In this document: positions 26,036 to 34,523 of the stretch, in pieces
Numbering within the stretch: position 1 is the stretch's first letter
Layout of the letters: the number at the start of each line of letters is the position of its first letter
NCBI GenBank assembly: GCA_910588465.1
Contig: CAJUOP010000019.1
Coordinates: 1-43,380 of the forward strand
Reading direction: 5' to 3'
Source: an uncultured Christensenellaceae bacterium
GTDB taxonomy: Bacteria > Bacillota > Clostridia > Christensenellales > Borkfalkiaceae
Length of the DNA stretch: 43,380 bases
The notes under the pieces: model-generated
What the model was told of the DNA's origin: nothing
Database searches by the model: none
What the model saw: the letters and a program-made list of their open reading frames with translations, nothing else
Program-made: the position numbers and the translations under genes

Positions 26036-27248
26036 AGAGAGAATCGCGGCGCAGGAGGCGCGCTGCAAAGAATATTTTGCGCGGATCGATAAAATTGCGC
26101 TGTTCAATCAGGAAAAGGTGTTAAACGCCTTTACGGCAGAGCGGGTCGCGCTCCGTCATTTTTTGCCCTCCACAGGCTACGGCTACGGCGACGAGGGCAG
26201 AGAAACGCTGGGCAGAATTTATGCCCGCGCGTTCGGCGCGGAGAGTGCGCTCGTTTCGCCCGCGCTTTTAAGCGGGACGCACGCGCTTACCGTTGCGCTG
26301 TTCGGCGTGCTTCGCCCGCAGGAGAGCGCGCTGTGCATTACGGGTACGCCGTACGATACGATTCGCGCGGTGGTCTGGGGAAAAGACGGCAAGGGCTCGC
26401 TTGCGGATTTTCAAATCGGATTCGACGTCGTGGAGCTCTGCGCGGACGGAACGGTAGATTTTTCCGCCGTGAAAAAAGCGATGCGGGAAAGAGAATACCG
26501 CATGATTTATATTCAGCGTTCGCGCGGTTACGAGCTGCGGGATGCGTTCTCGGTCGCGCAAATCGAAACGATGTGCCGCTTTGTGCGGGAGAACGGCTTT
26601 CAGGGCTGTATTTTCGTGGATAACTGTTACGGGGAATTCGTCGAAGAGCGGGAGCCGACGGAGGTCGGAGCCGATTTGACGGCGGGCTCGCTCATTAAAA
26701 ATCCCGGGGGCGGACTTGCGCCGACGGGCGGATATATCGCAGGGGGAGAGCATTATGTGGAGCTTGCCGCAAACAGGCTTACCGCGCCTTCGCTCGGCAG
26801 CGAGATCGGCTCCTATGCGTACGGTTATCAGCAATATTATCAGGGATTTTTCCTGGCGCCCCACGTGGTGGCGCAGGCGCTGAAAGGGGGCTTGCTCATC
26901 GGGGCGTGCATGGAATCGCTCGGCTTTACCAATTATCCCGCGCTAAGCGCGCCGCCTGCCGATATTACGCGGGCGATTCGGTTCGATACCGAAAAGCAGC
27001 TCACCGACTTTATTCAGTCCGTGCAGGACTGTTCGCCCGTGGACGGCTTCGTGCATTTGGAGCCTTGGGATATGCCGGGGTACGACTGCAAGGTAATTAT
27101 GGCTGCGGGTACGTTTAACGCGGGGGCGAGCATCGAGCTTTCCGCGGACGCGCCGATACGAACGCCGTACACCGCCTATTTTCAGGGCGGACTTACCTAC
27201 GAGCACTGCAAAATCGCCTGTAAAAAAATTCTGGAAAAACTCGTATAA
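26025..27248 (+). CDS. ynbB: Methionine gamma-lyase family PLP protein (YnbB/aluminium-resistance-like)
   Basis: A 407-residue fold type I PLP protein of the family annotated as aluminium resistance or methionine gamma-lyase-like. Its in vivo reaction is not settled. The probable PLP lysine is Lys225 in 'SLIKNPGGG'; 'GTHALTVALFG' and 'FVDNCYGEFVE' are family blocks. 'STGYGYGDEGRETL' near residue 50 is characteristic of the group. The ATG at 26025 gives a standard N-terminus; GGGAGG lies 11 nt upstream, inside miaA. The location after miaA matches the neighbourhood of ynbB in Bacillus. It is the last gene of the operon and its TAA abuts a terminator. Confidence 0.88.
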   Translation: MNVEERIAAQEARCKEYFARIDKIALFNQEKVLNAFTAERVALRHFLPSTGYGYGDEGRETLGRIYARAFGAESALVSPALLSGTHALTVALFGVLRPQESALCITGTPYDTIRAVVWGKDGKGSLADFQIGFDVVELCADGTVDFSAVKKAMREREYRMIYIQRSRGYELRDAFSVAQIETMCRFVRENGFQGCIFVDNCYGEFVEEREPTEVGADLTAGSLIKNPGGGLAPTGGYIAGGEHYVELAANRLTAPSLGSEIGSYAYGYQQYYQGFFLAPHVVAQALKGGLLIGACMESLGFTNYPALSAPPADITRAIRFDTEKQLTDFIQSVQDCSPVDGFVHLEPWDMPGYDCKVIMAAGTFNAGASIELSADAPIRTPYTAYFQGGLTYEHCKIACKKILEKLV

Positions 27249-27276
27249 AAAAATCCGCCGCGAACGGCGGATTTTT
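27249..27276. terminator. Bidirectional terminator between ynbB and potD
   Basis: A 12-bp stem (27249-27260 with 27265-27276) with CGAA loop and core TCCGCCG/CGGCGGA, flanked by A and T runs. It begins directly after the ynbB stop and ends 3 nt before the potD stop, so it serves both operons. Confidence 0.93.
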
Positions 27277-27279
27277 ATG

Positions 27280-28884
27280 TTATTTCAGTTCTTCCTGTTT
27301 GATCAGCGTATAGCCTTTTTTCGGTTTTCGTTTTAAGTCGATCTTGTTTCCGAATTTTACAAATACTACGGCAAGCGCGATTGCCGCGACCGAAACGCAG
27401 ATTACGATAATCGCCCATGCATCGAGCGTTTCTCCTTTCACTTTCGTCCAAAGCTCGTTGATGCGAATTTCGTTTTCGCCGTAATAATCCATTACCGCGC
27501 AGCGGAGCGTCTCTTCCTCGGGAGGGAATTGCGCATAGAGCTGGCGTTTCAGCTGGTCCTCGTATGTGAGCAGCGCGGCGCCTTCTCCGAAGAAATAACT
27601 GACGTCGTATTCCACGGTATCTTCCTCGTGCTCTTCCGCGCCGTACATATATTCGATGTATTCGAACACCTCGTCGCCGCCGATCACCGAGGAATAGCCG
27701 ATATAGTACATATTGCGCACGGCGTTTTCTGGCTTTGCCATAAAGTTGATAAAGGCGTACGCTGCCTGCCGCGTCTCTTCGCTGCGGTTTTCGTCCTTCG
27801 GGATCGCCCAGCCGTCGAAGTAAAGGTTTGCGCTCTCCTTCGGGATAAAATAATTGAGGGAAACGTCCTGCTTTTCGGCTTCGTCCATGGCATAAACGGC
27901 GTCGCCGCCCCAGGCGAAGTTCATAGAAATCGTGCCTTTCACCATGTCCGACTTGCCCGTGTCCGTTTCGAATCCGAAAATATTCTTCTTCATGTCGAGC
28001 AGAATATCCTGCACTTTTGCCACGGACTCTTCATCCGTGCGGTTCATGATTTCCGTCACCTTGGCGTTATAGTCGGGGGCGGTAGGGTCGAGGGCGAGCA
28101 GCTCTTCCCGATACAGGATCGCAAGTCCGACGAAATAGGAATCGCGCACGTTGTCCTTGGTCGTTACCTTTTTATAATAGTCGCGGTTGCAAAGGATGCT
28201 CCATCCGTCCCGTTCGAGATCCTCTTCGGAAACGGTTTCGGGATTGTACACAAGCCCCGTCGTGCCCCACATATAGCCTGCGGCGTATTCGCTCCAGCTG
28301 TGCGTTTCGCCGCCGATTTTCATAAGTCCGTTGTCGAACTTTTCCCGAATAAAGGGGGAGACGTTGTTCACGTAATAGTTCAGCTCGTTCTCCTCGTCGA
28401 AAAACGATTCGCCGATAGGCTCTATCATGTCTTCTGCGGCAAGCTTCATGATCATGTATTCGGAGGGGCAGACCAGATCGTATTTGTCGCCTAACTTCAA
28501 CTGGTTGTACAAATCCTCGTTGGTGCCGAACGTGGAGTATTCGACGCGCACGGAAACGCCGTACTGTTTTTCGTACCATGTTTCGAAGTCGTCGATGATA
28601 TGGTTTCCTTCCTTATTGAACGAAATGCCTATATCTTCCTCGTAACGGGTCATGTAATCCCTGGTTACAATGTCCGATTCGATTTCGATTACTTTGCCGT
28701 TTTCGTCTGTCTCGTGCAGCTCGTCGTATATGAACGAGCCCTCGCCTCCTTCGTCGATGTATTCTTCCCAGTTGAACACGCGCAGCGTGACCGTCTTTTT
28801 CGTTGCGCATCCGCCCAGGGTCAGGGCGCAGGGGAATAGCAGGATCGCCGCGCAGAGGCAGGCGGAGAACCGTTTTTGTTTCAT
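27280..28884 (-). CDS. potD: Polyamine ABC transporter substrate-binding lipoprotein PotD, with insertion and C-terminal membrane helix
   Basis: A 534-residue protein; typical PotD is ~350. Residues 1-26 are a lipoprotein signal with lipobox 'LGGC' (Cys26). 'LRVFNWEEYID' matches the PotD N-terminal strand. An acidic insertion of ~50 residues (about 46-98) then precedes 'YEKQYGVSVRVEYSTFGTNE', where PotD normally continues. 'PSEYMIMKLAAEDMIEPI' and 'FDGWAIPK' are also family-like. A hydrophobic helix at ~489-511 with a basic tail ('KIDLKRKPKKG') indicates a second membrane anchor. It should bind spermidine or putrescine outside the cell and deliver it to PotBC. The start overlaps the potC stop by 4 bp. 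The exact polyamine cannot be read from the sequence. Confidence 0.9.
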   Translation of the reverse strand: MKQKRFSACLCAAILLFPCALTLGGCATKKTVTLRVFNWEEYIDEGGEGSFIYDELHETDENGKVIEIESDIVTRDYMTRYEEDIGISFNKEGNHIIDDFETWYEKQYGVSVRVEYSTFGTNEDLYNQLKLGDKYDLVCPSEYMIMKLAAEDMIEPIGESFFDEENELNYYVNNVSPFIREKFDNGLMKIGGETHSWSEYAAGYMWGTTGLVYNPETVSEEDLERDGWSILCNRDYYKKVTTKDNVRDSYFVGLAILYREELLALDPTAPDYNAKVTEIMNRTDEESVAKVQDILLDMKKNIFGFETDTGKSDMVKGTISMNFAWGGDAVYAMDEAEKQDVSLNYFIPKESANLYFDGWAIPKDENRSEETRQAAYAFINFMAKPENAVRNMYYIGYSSVIGGDEVFEYIEYMYGAEEHEEDTVEYDVSYFFGEGAALLTYEDQLKRQLYAQFPPEEETLRCAVMDYYGENEIRINELWTKVKGETLDAWAIIVICVSVAAIALAVVFVKFGNKIDLKRKPKKGYTLIKQEELK

Positions 28885-29696
28885 TTTTTCACCCCCTTGT
28901 TTTTCTTTCCCGTAAGGTTGGCAACTAAAACTACGGTCAGGATAATCAGAAATATGATGGTGGTAAGCGCCCAGAACGACGAAAGTGTTTCCGCCGTGTG
29001 CGCGTTGCCCTTGGTGGTTGCGTTGTACACATAGGTGGATATCGTGTTAAACGTGGAGGGTTTTGTGTAGCTGGTTACGATATAGTCGTCCAGCGAAAGG
29101 GTTACGGCAAGCATAAAGCCCGAAATCACGCCGGGGATAATTTGCGGAAGCACTACTTTGAATAAAGCCTTTAAGGGACTTGCGCCCAGATCGAGCGCGG
29201 CTTCGTAAAGGCTGTTGTCCATTTGTTTCAGCTTGGGGATAACCGAAAGCACGACGAAGGGTGTGCATATCACCATATGACCGATCAAAAGCGTAAAAAA
29301 GGATTTGGGCAGTCCCACGGCAACGAACGTGATCGCAAGTGCCAGCGCGGTCACGATTTCGGCGTTGATAATGGGGATCTGCGACGTGACGCTGACGGCG
29401 CGCTTGATCCGCCTTTTGGAATAATACATTCCCAGTGCGCCCAGCGTGCCGAGCACGGTAGAGAGGAACGCGGCGAGAAAGGCGAGCAGCAGCGTGTTGC
29501 CGATCATCTGCATAATGACGGGATCGCCGAACAGCTTTGCGTAGTGCTTGAACGACATCTCTTCCCAGCTCCCGATCATGTCGGTTGCGTTAAAGCTGTA
29601 AACCGCCAAAAGCAGAATGGGGGCGTATAAAAACAGGAGAACAAGTCCGATAAAGCCCGCTTTCGCGCATTTGAACGCAATCGCTTTTTTGTTCAT
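28881..29696 (-). CDS. potC: Polyamine ABC transporter permease PotC
   Basis: A 271-residue integral membrane protein with about six helices. The cytoplasmic EAA loop is 'YEAALDLGASPLKALFKVVLPQ' in part (from ~175), which docks on the PotA ATPase. 'SLDDYIVTSYT' is characteristic of PotC. With PotB it forms the translocation path. Four-base ATGA overlaps join it to potB upstream and potD downstream, so the stoichiometry is probably set by coupled translation. Confidence 0.94.
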   Translation of the reverse strand: MNKKAIAFKCAKAGFIGLVLLFLYAPILLLAVYSFNATDMIGSWEEMSFKHYAKLFGDPVIMQMIGNTLLLAFLAAFLSTVLGTLGALGMYYSKRRIKRAVSVTSQIPIINAEIVTALALAITFVAVGLPKSFFTLLIGHMVICTPFVVLSVIPKLKQMDNSLYEAALDLGASPLKALFKVVLPQIIPGVISGFMLAVTLSLDDYIVTSYTKPSTFNTISTYVYNATTKGNAHTAETLSSFWALTTIIFLIILTVVLVANLTGKKNKGVKK

Positions 29697-30480
29697 AAAT
29701 TTGCCCCCCGAATGTTTTCGTCCTCTTTAAATCCGCCCGTTAATAGGGTGGTTGCCAAGACGATGATCAGCAGGATCAGCGCGATCATCGAGCCCATGTG
29801 CCAATCGGTGCCGAAGTACGTTTCGATAAACTTTCCGATAATGGTCACCTTGGAGTTTCCGAGCATATCCGAAACGACGTAGTTCGTCATCGAGGGCAGA
29901 AATACCATGGTGATCCCGCTTACGATCCCCGGGAAGGAAAGGGGAAGGGTAATGCGGGTAAAGGTAGTAAACCCGTTTCCGCCCAAATCTGCGCTTGCCT
30001 CGTATAAAGAGGGGTCGATTTTTAAAAGCGAGGTGTACAGCGGAAGGATCATAAAGGGCAAAAAATCGTACACCATACCGAATACGGTGTTAAAATAGTT
30101 TGCTTCGCCTAAAATTCCGATCCAGTTCATCAGCTCGCGGATCGCGTTCACGCGCAGCACGAAATTGATCCACATAGGCGTGATGAACAGCAGCAATATC
30201 ACCGATTTTTTGCGAAGATTGCTCCGTGCAAGGATATACGCCACGGGATAGGCGAGGAGCAGGCACACGACTGTGGTGATCAGGGCGATGACCACCGAAT
30301 AGGCAATGGTGCTCAGCTTTACGGGGTCGGAAAAGAATTGCGAGAAGTTGTAAAAGCTGATATGGTTGTTTGTATCGGTAAACGCGTAAAATACGATCAC
30401 CAGCATGGGCGCGATCACGAAAAACAGCAGGAACACCGCATAAGGAATACACAGCGTCTTGCGGGAAAAGCGGGGAAACT

Positions 30481-30484
<4 letters not shown>
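29693..30484 (-). CDS. potB: Polyamine ABC transporter permease PotB
   Basis: A 263-residue permease with about six helices. The EAA loop is 'YEASADLGGNGFTTFTRIT' (from ~167). 'ITPMWINFVLRVNA' and 'FLPSMTNYVVSDMLG' are PotB signatures. It partners PotC in the membrane. It overlaps potA and potC by 4 bp each. Confidence 0.94.
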
Positions 30485-31986
<1,502 letters not shown>

Positions 31987-32009
31987 GGTGTTCTCCTTTG
32001 TGACTTCGG

Positions 32010-32543
32010 TTAAAAATTCGGCGGGGTGGAAACCCAAATAAATTTCGCCTTGTTTTTTCCTTTATTTATAATGTAATGTTCTTTGTTGGCGGTAAAATAA
32101 AAGCTTTCGCCCTTCTTGGCGGGAAAGCTTTTCCCCGCGCGCACGATTGCGATCCTGCCTTCCAGCACGTAGCCGAATTCTTCGCCCTCGTGGGGGAAGT
32201 CCGCCGTCGTTTCCGCTCCCGCTTCCAGCTCTACGAGCACGGGCTCCATGGCGTTTTTCTGCGCGTTCGGGATCACCCAGTTAAACGACATTCCGTCCGA
32301 AACCTTTTCGATATATTCGTTTTGGGTGAATACGATTTTTTCTTCCGCCTCTTCGTGGAAAAAATCCGAAAGGTTGCTTCCCAACGCCGTCAACAGGTCG
32401 ATAAGCGTGGCGATGGAAGGGCTGGTAAGCTCGTTTTCCAGCTGCGAGATGTAACCTTTCGTCAGTTCGCAGCGGTCGGCAAGCTCTTCCTGCGTTAAAT
32501 TTTTCTGCTGTCGCATATCCTTTAATTTTGCGCCAAGCTCCAT
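32010..32543 (-). CDS. XRE-family regulator with C-terminal cupin (PuuR-like), probable polyamine operon regulator
   Basis: A 177-residue protein. Residues 1-~60 are an HTH_3 DNA-binding domain ('LTQEELADRCELTKGYISQLE'-type helix-turn-helix, partly quoted). Residues ~105-175 are a small cupin barrel ('FPHEGEEFGYVLEGRI' and 'SFYFTANKEHYI'). This HTH-cupin layout is that of PuuR and related regulators that sense polyamines or other small molecules. It heads the operon, 23 nt before potA, behind a consensus promoter and two matching palindromes. Autogenous control by intracellular polyamine is the natural inference. GAGAGGAA precedes the ATG. Confidence 0.9.
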   Translation of the reverse strand: MELGAKLKDMRQQKNLTQEELADRCELTKGYISQLENELTSPSIATLIDLLTALGSNLSDFFHEEAEEKIVFTQNEYIEKVSDGMSFNWVIPNAQKNAMEPVLVELEAGAETTADFPHEGEEFGYVLEGRIAIVRAGKSFPAKKGESFYFTANKEHYIINKGKNKAKFIWVSTPPNF

Positions 32544-32557
32544 AAAATTCCTCTCTT

Positions 32558-32574
32558 GTTTAGTATTTTTAAAC
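32558..32574 (-). promoter_or_regulatory. Operator-like palindrome, proximal site
   Basis: GTTTAGTATTTTTAAAC on the plus strand fits GTTTA-N7-TAAAC. It lies in the leader, about 15 nt before the regulator's start codon and just before its ribosome site. Confidence 0.5.
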
Positions 32575-32617
32575 TTTTTGCCATTTTTTGCGAAACCACG
32601 TTAAAACTAAACCAAAA

Positions 32618-32634
32618 GTTTAATAAAAATAAAC
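32618..32634 (-). promoter_or_regulatory. Operator-like palindrome, distal site
   Basis: GTTTAATAAAAATAAAC fits the same GTTTA-N7-TAAAC pattern, exactly 60 bp from the other copy and at about +7 to +24 of the predicted transcript. A half-site CTAAAC lies at 32607-32612. Confidence 0.5.
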
Positions 32635-32639
32635 AGACA

Positions 32640-32665
32640 ACGCGGACAGTATACAATATCCGCGT
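32640..32665. promoter_or_regulatory. Dyad enclosing the -10 box of the polyamine operon promoter
   Basis: ACGCGGA (32640-32646) and TCCGCGT (32659-32665) form a perfect 7-bp inverted repeat with 12 bp between; the -10 box lies inside. It could be a second operator or a start-proximal hairpin. Confidence 0.4.
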
Positions 32666-32676
32666 GTGTATGTCAA
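32648..32676 (-). promoter_or_regulatory. Sigma-A promoter of the polyamine transport operon
   Basis: On the minus strand TTGACA (32676-32671), a 17-bp spacer and TATACT (32653-32648). The predicted start near 32641 gives a ~100-nt leader. A perfect A/T palindrome of 20 bp at 32691-32710 lies at about -50 to -69 and could act as an UP element. Confidence 0.88.
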
Positions 32677-32765
32677 ATAAATAAAGGGAATTTTAAAAAA
32701 TTTTTTAAAAGAATTTATAAGAGAAAAGAGGGGGCAATAGAATATATCGGAAAGTTTTCGGCACG

Positions 32766-32790
32766 AAAAAAGCCCGCTTAAAAAGCGGGC
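32766..32790 (-). terminator. Intrinsic terminator of rpsT
   Basis: GCCCGCTT (32772-32779) pairs with AAGCGGGC (32783-32790), loop AAA. On the minus strand it is followed by six T residues (32771-32766). Confidence 0.88.
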
Positions 32791-32806
32791 GTATTTTCAG
32801 ATGCGT

Positions 32807-33073
32807 TTACGCGTTCAACGAAGCTAACTTTTTGGCGAGCTTTGCCTTTTTGTTCGCGGCGTTGTTCTTGTGAAAAATGCCCTTGGTAACGGCGGAATCG
32901 ATCTCCGAAACCGTTACGGGATAGAGCGCGTTGGCGGTCTCTTTGTCTCCTGCGTTCACGGCGGCAAGGAATTTTTTCACGCTCGTTTTTAACGCGGATT
33001 TCACAGCCTTGTTCTGCTGGGTCTTCTTCTCGGTTACCAAAACGCGTTTTTTTGCGGATTTAATGTTAGGCAC
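32807..33073 (-). CDS. rpsT: 30S ribosomal protein S20
   Basis: An 88-residue basic protein of normal S20 length; it binds 16S rRNA in the small subunit. The N-terminus 'PNIKSAKKRV' and 'IDSAVTKGIFHKNNAANKK' are typical. The start is GTG at 33073, 8 nt after AAGGAG; the frame upstream of it shows no S20 sequence. Non-ATG starts are common for rpsT and are linked to autogenous translational control in E. coli; whether that applies here is inference. It has its own promoter and terminator and is divergent from murI. Confidence 0.97.
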   Translation of the reverse strand: MPNIKSAKKRVLVTEKKTQQNKAVKSALKTSVKKFLAAVNAGDKETANALYPVTVSEIDSAVTKGIFHKNNAANKKAKLAKKLASLNA

Positions 33074-33120
33074 GGTGCTTACTCCTTTCTGAATTCGTAC
33101 TTTTCTTAATAACGAGAAAT

Positions 33121-33149
33121 ATTTTAGCATAAAATAAAAACCTTGTAAA
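33121..33149 (-). promoter_or_regulatory. Promoter of rpsT
   Basis: On the minus strand TTTACA (33149-33144), 17-bp spacer, TAAAAT (33126-33121) with an extended TGC before it. Confidence 0.75.
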
Positions 33150-33155
33150 CTGTTT

Positions 33156-33184
33156 TTTACGCGAAAACGGCAAAATTTTATTAA
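33156..33184 (+). promoter_or_regulatory. Weak candidate promoter of murI
   Basis: TTTACG (33156-33161), 17-bp spacer, TATTAA (33179-33184). Correctly placed before the GTG start at 33209, but both boxes deviate from consensus. Confidence 0.35.
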
Positions 33185-33208
33185 ATTATTCGAAAAGGGG
33201 AGGGAATT

Positions 33209-34003
33209 GTGAAAAAAACGCCTCTGGTGGGAATCTTCGATAGCGGAATCGGGGGGCTTACGGTGCTGAAAGAGTGCGCGGCGCTGTTGCCCGACTGTCG
33301 CTTTGTTTATTATGGCGACCACAAGCACGTGCCGTACGGGAGCAGAACGGCGGAGGAAATTCGCTCGTTTACCGAGCGCGCGTTCGAGCTGTTTCTGCGC
33401 ATGGGGACGGACGCCGCCGTGATCGCCTGCAATACGGCGACTGCGGTCGCGGCGGAGAGGCTCCGCAAAAGATTTCCCTTTCCCGTCGTGGGTATGGAGC
33501 CTGCGGTAAAGCTTGCGGCGGAAAGCTGCCAAAGGGCGCTCGTGCTCGTTACGCCCGTCACGGCAAACAGTCGGCGGCTTCGCGGTTTAATGCTGCGGTT
33601 CCCGCAATGCCGTTTCCGGGTGCATTCCGCGCCCGATCTTGCGGCGGCGATCGAGCGGAGCGTGCTTTCCGATAGCCCGCTTTCGCTTGCCGAGCATCTT
33701 CCGTCGGGTGAGTTCGACGGCGTGGTACTGGGCTGCACGCACTACGTGTTCGTGCGGGAGGAAATCGAACGCTTTTACGGCTGTAAGACGTTCGACGGCA
33801 ATTACGGCACGGCGCAGCGGCTTAAAAAGTGCCTAAAAACGGCTAAAATTGGGACAGACGACCACTCAGAACCACTTGCGACCACTTGGAATAAAGGCGC
33901 TAATACGGCACAAAAACGGGTAATTTTCGTCAATTCCATTCAAAATCCGAACAAATGTGTTTATTCCGAACAAATGTTTTTAAAAAAATTGAAAATTTTG
34001 TAA
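33209..34003 (+). CDS. murI: Glutamate racemase MurI
   Basis: A 264-residue cofactor-independent racemase making D-glutamate for peptidoglycan, which MurD then adds. 'GIFDSGIGGLTVL' (8-20) carries Asp11 and Ser12. The two catalytic cysteines are Cys74 in 'ACNTAT' and Cys176 in 'GCTHY', with His178 beside the latter. The GTG start follows GGGGAGGG. The last ~55 residues are encoded by visibly AT-richer DNA than the body, yet 'VIFVNSIQNPNKCVYSEQMF' still fits the C-terminal part of the family, so I regard the end as genuine. Three 10-bp direct repeats lie inside this tail. Its product links it to the dcw cluster that follows on the same strand. Confidence 0.94.
   Translation: MKKTPLVGIFDSGIGGLTVLKECAALLPDCRFVYYGDHKHVPYGSRTAEEIRSFTERAFELFLRMGTDAAVIACNTATAVAAERLRKRFPFPVVGMEPAVKLAAESCQRALVLVTPVTANSRRLRGLMLRFPQCRFRVHSAPDLAAAIERSVLSDSPLSLAEHLPSGEFDGVVLGCTHYVFVREEIERFYGCKTFDGNYGTAQRLKKCLKTAKIGTDDHSEPLATTWNKGANTAQKRVIFVNSIQNPNKCVYSEQMFLKKLKIL
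33861..33890. repeat. Three 10-bp direct repeats inside the murI end (MraZ-box-like)
   Basis: Blocks starting ACCACT occur at 33861, 33871 and 33881, an exact 10-bp period. On the minus strand they read AGTGGT, close to the GTGG/TGGG boxes with 10-bp period that MraZ proteins bind. Confidence 0.55.
33946..33977 (+). repeat. 13-bp direct repeat at the murI end
   Basis: TCCGAACAAATGT occurs at 33946-33958 and 33965-33977, period 19. The two copies are read in different frames of murI, so this is not a peptide repeat. Confidence 0.5.
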
Positions 34004-34028
34004 AATTTATCAAAAAAATTGTGCTTAG

Positions 34029-34061
34029 GTGGTTGACAGTGGGCAAACGATATGCTATAAT
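34029..34061 (+). promoter_or_regulatory. dcw promoter with flanking MraZ-type boxes
   Basis: TTGACA (34033-34038), 17-bp spacer, TATAAT (34056-34061) with extended TGC. GTGG at 34029-34032 and GTGGG at 34039-34043 flank the -35 box at exactly 10-bp spacing, which suits autorepression by MraZ. Predicted start near 34068. Confidence 0.85.
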
Positions 34062-34099
34062 TTTGCTTGTAGTCATAAATAAGTACGCGAGTGGAGAAA

Positions 34100-34522
34100 A
34101 TGGACTTTTTCGGCGGAACGGTCAGCCATCAGCTGGACGGAAAAAACAGAATAAGAATTCCGGCGAAGTTTCGTGCGAAGCTCGGCAAAGAGTGCTACTT
34201 TATGGCGAGACCGGACGGCTGTATCGGCGTATACTCCAAGGAAGCGCTGGAAAGCGCCATTGCAAAGCTTAACGACATTACCACGGGCAATCCCGAAAAG
34301 CTGAAAGCGAAGCGTATCGTGCTCAGCCGCATCGAGGAAGTGAAAGAGGACGAACACGGCAGAGTGATGCTTTCTGCGTTTTACAGAGAGCACGCACACA
34401 TTAAAAAGGACGTGATCACGAACGGCGTGGGCGAGTTCCTCGAAATCTGGGCGAAGGAAGCGTTCGACGACTACCGCGACGAAATGTCCTTCGACGATGC
34501 GTGCACAACGCTGGACTTCTGA
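34100..34522 (+). CDS. mraZ: Transcriptional regulator MraZ
   Basis: A 140-residue protein with two AbrB-like swapped-hairpin domains: 'SHQLDGKNRIRIPAKFR' near residue 9 and 'EDEHGRVMLSAFYRE' near 80. MraZ forms a ring-shaped oligomer and represses the dcw operon from repeats at its promoter. The ATG at 34100 gives the normal 'MDFFGG' N-terminus; GGAG lies only 3 nt before it, and a GTG 9 nt earlier has no ribosome site. It is the first gene of the cluster, downstream of a consensus promoter, and one base separates its stop from the rsmH start. Confidence 0.96.
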   Translation: MDFFGGTVSHQLDGKNRIRIPAKFRAKLGKECYFMARPDGCIGVYSKEALESAIAKLNDITTGNPEKLKAKRIVLSRIEEVKEDEHGRVMLSAFYREHAHIKKDVITNGVGEFLEIWAKEAFDDYRDEMSFDDACTTLDF

Positions 34523-34523
34523 T

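Noticed and set aside
27529..28494. 321-codon plus-strand frame opposite potD
   Set aside because: PotD on the minus strand has a lipobox, family motifs and operon overlaps. The opposite frame has none of these.
33861..33890. DnaA boxes or a CRISPR-like repeat
   Set aside because: The 10-bp period and ACCACT core do not match DnaA boxes, and the units are far too short and contiguous for CRISPR. No CRISPR array, tRNA, rRNA or insertion sequence was recognised anywhere in the window.
33840..34003. Reading the murI tail as a frameshift or pseudogene remnant
   Set aside because: Despite the AT-rich composition, the tail still fits the MurI C-terminal pattern, and both catalytic cysteines and overall length are normal.
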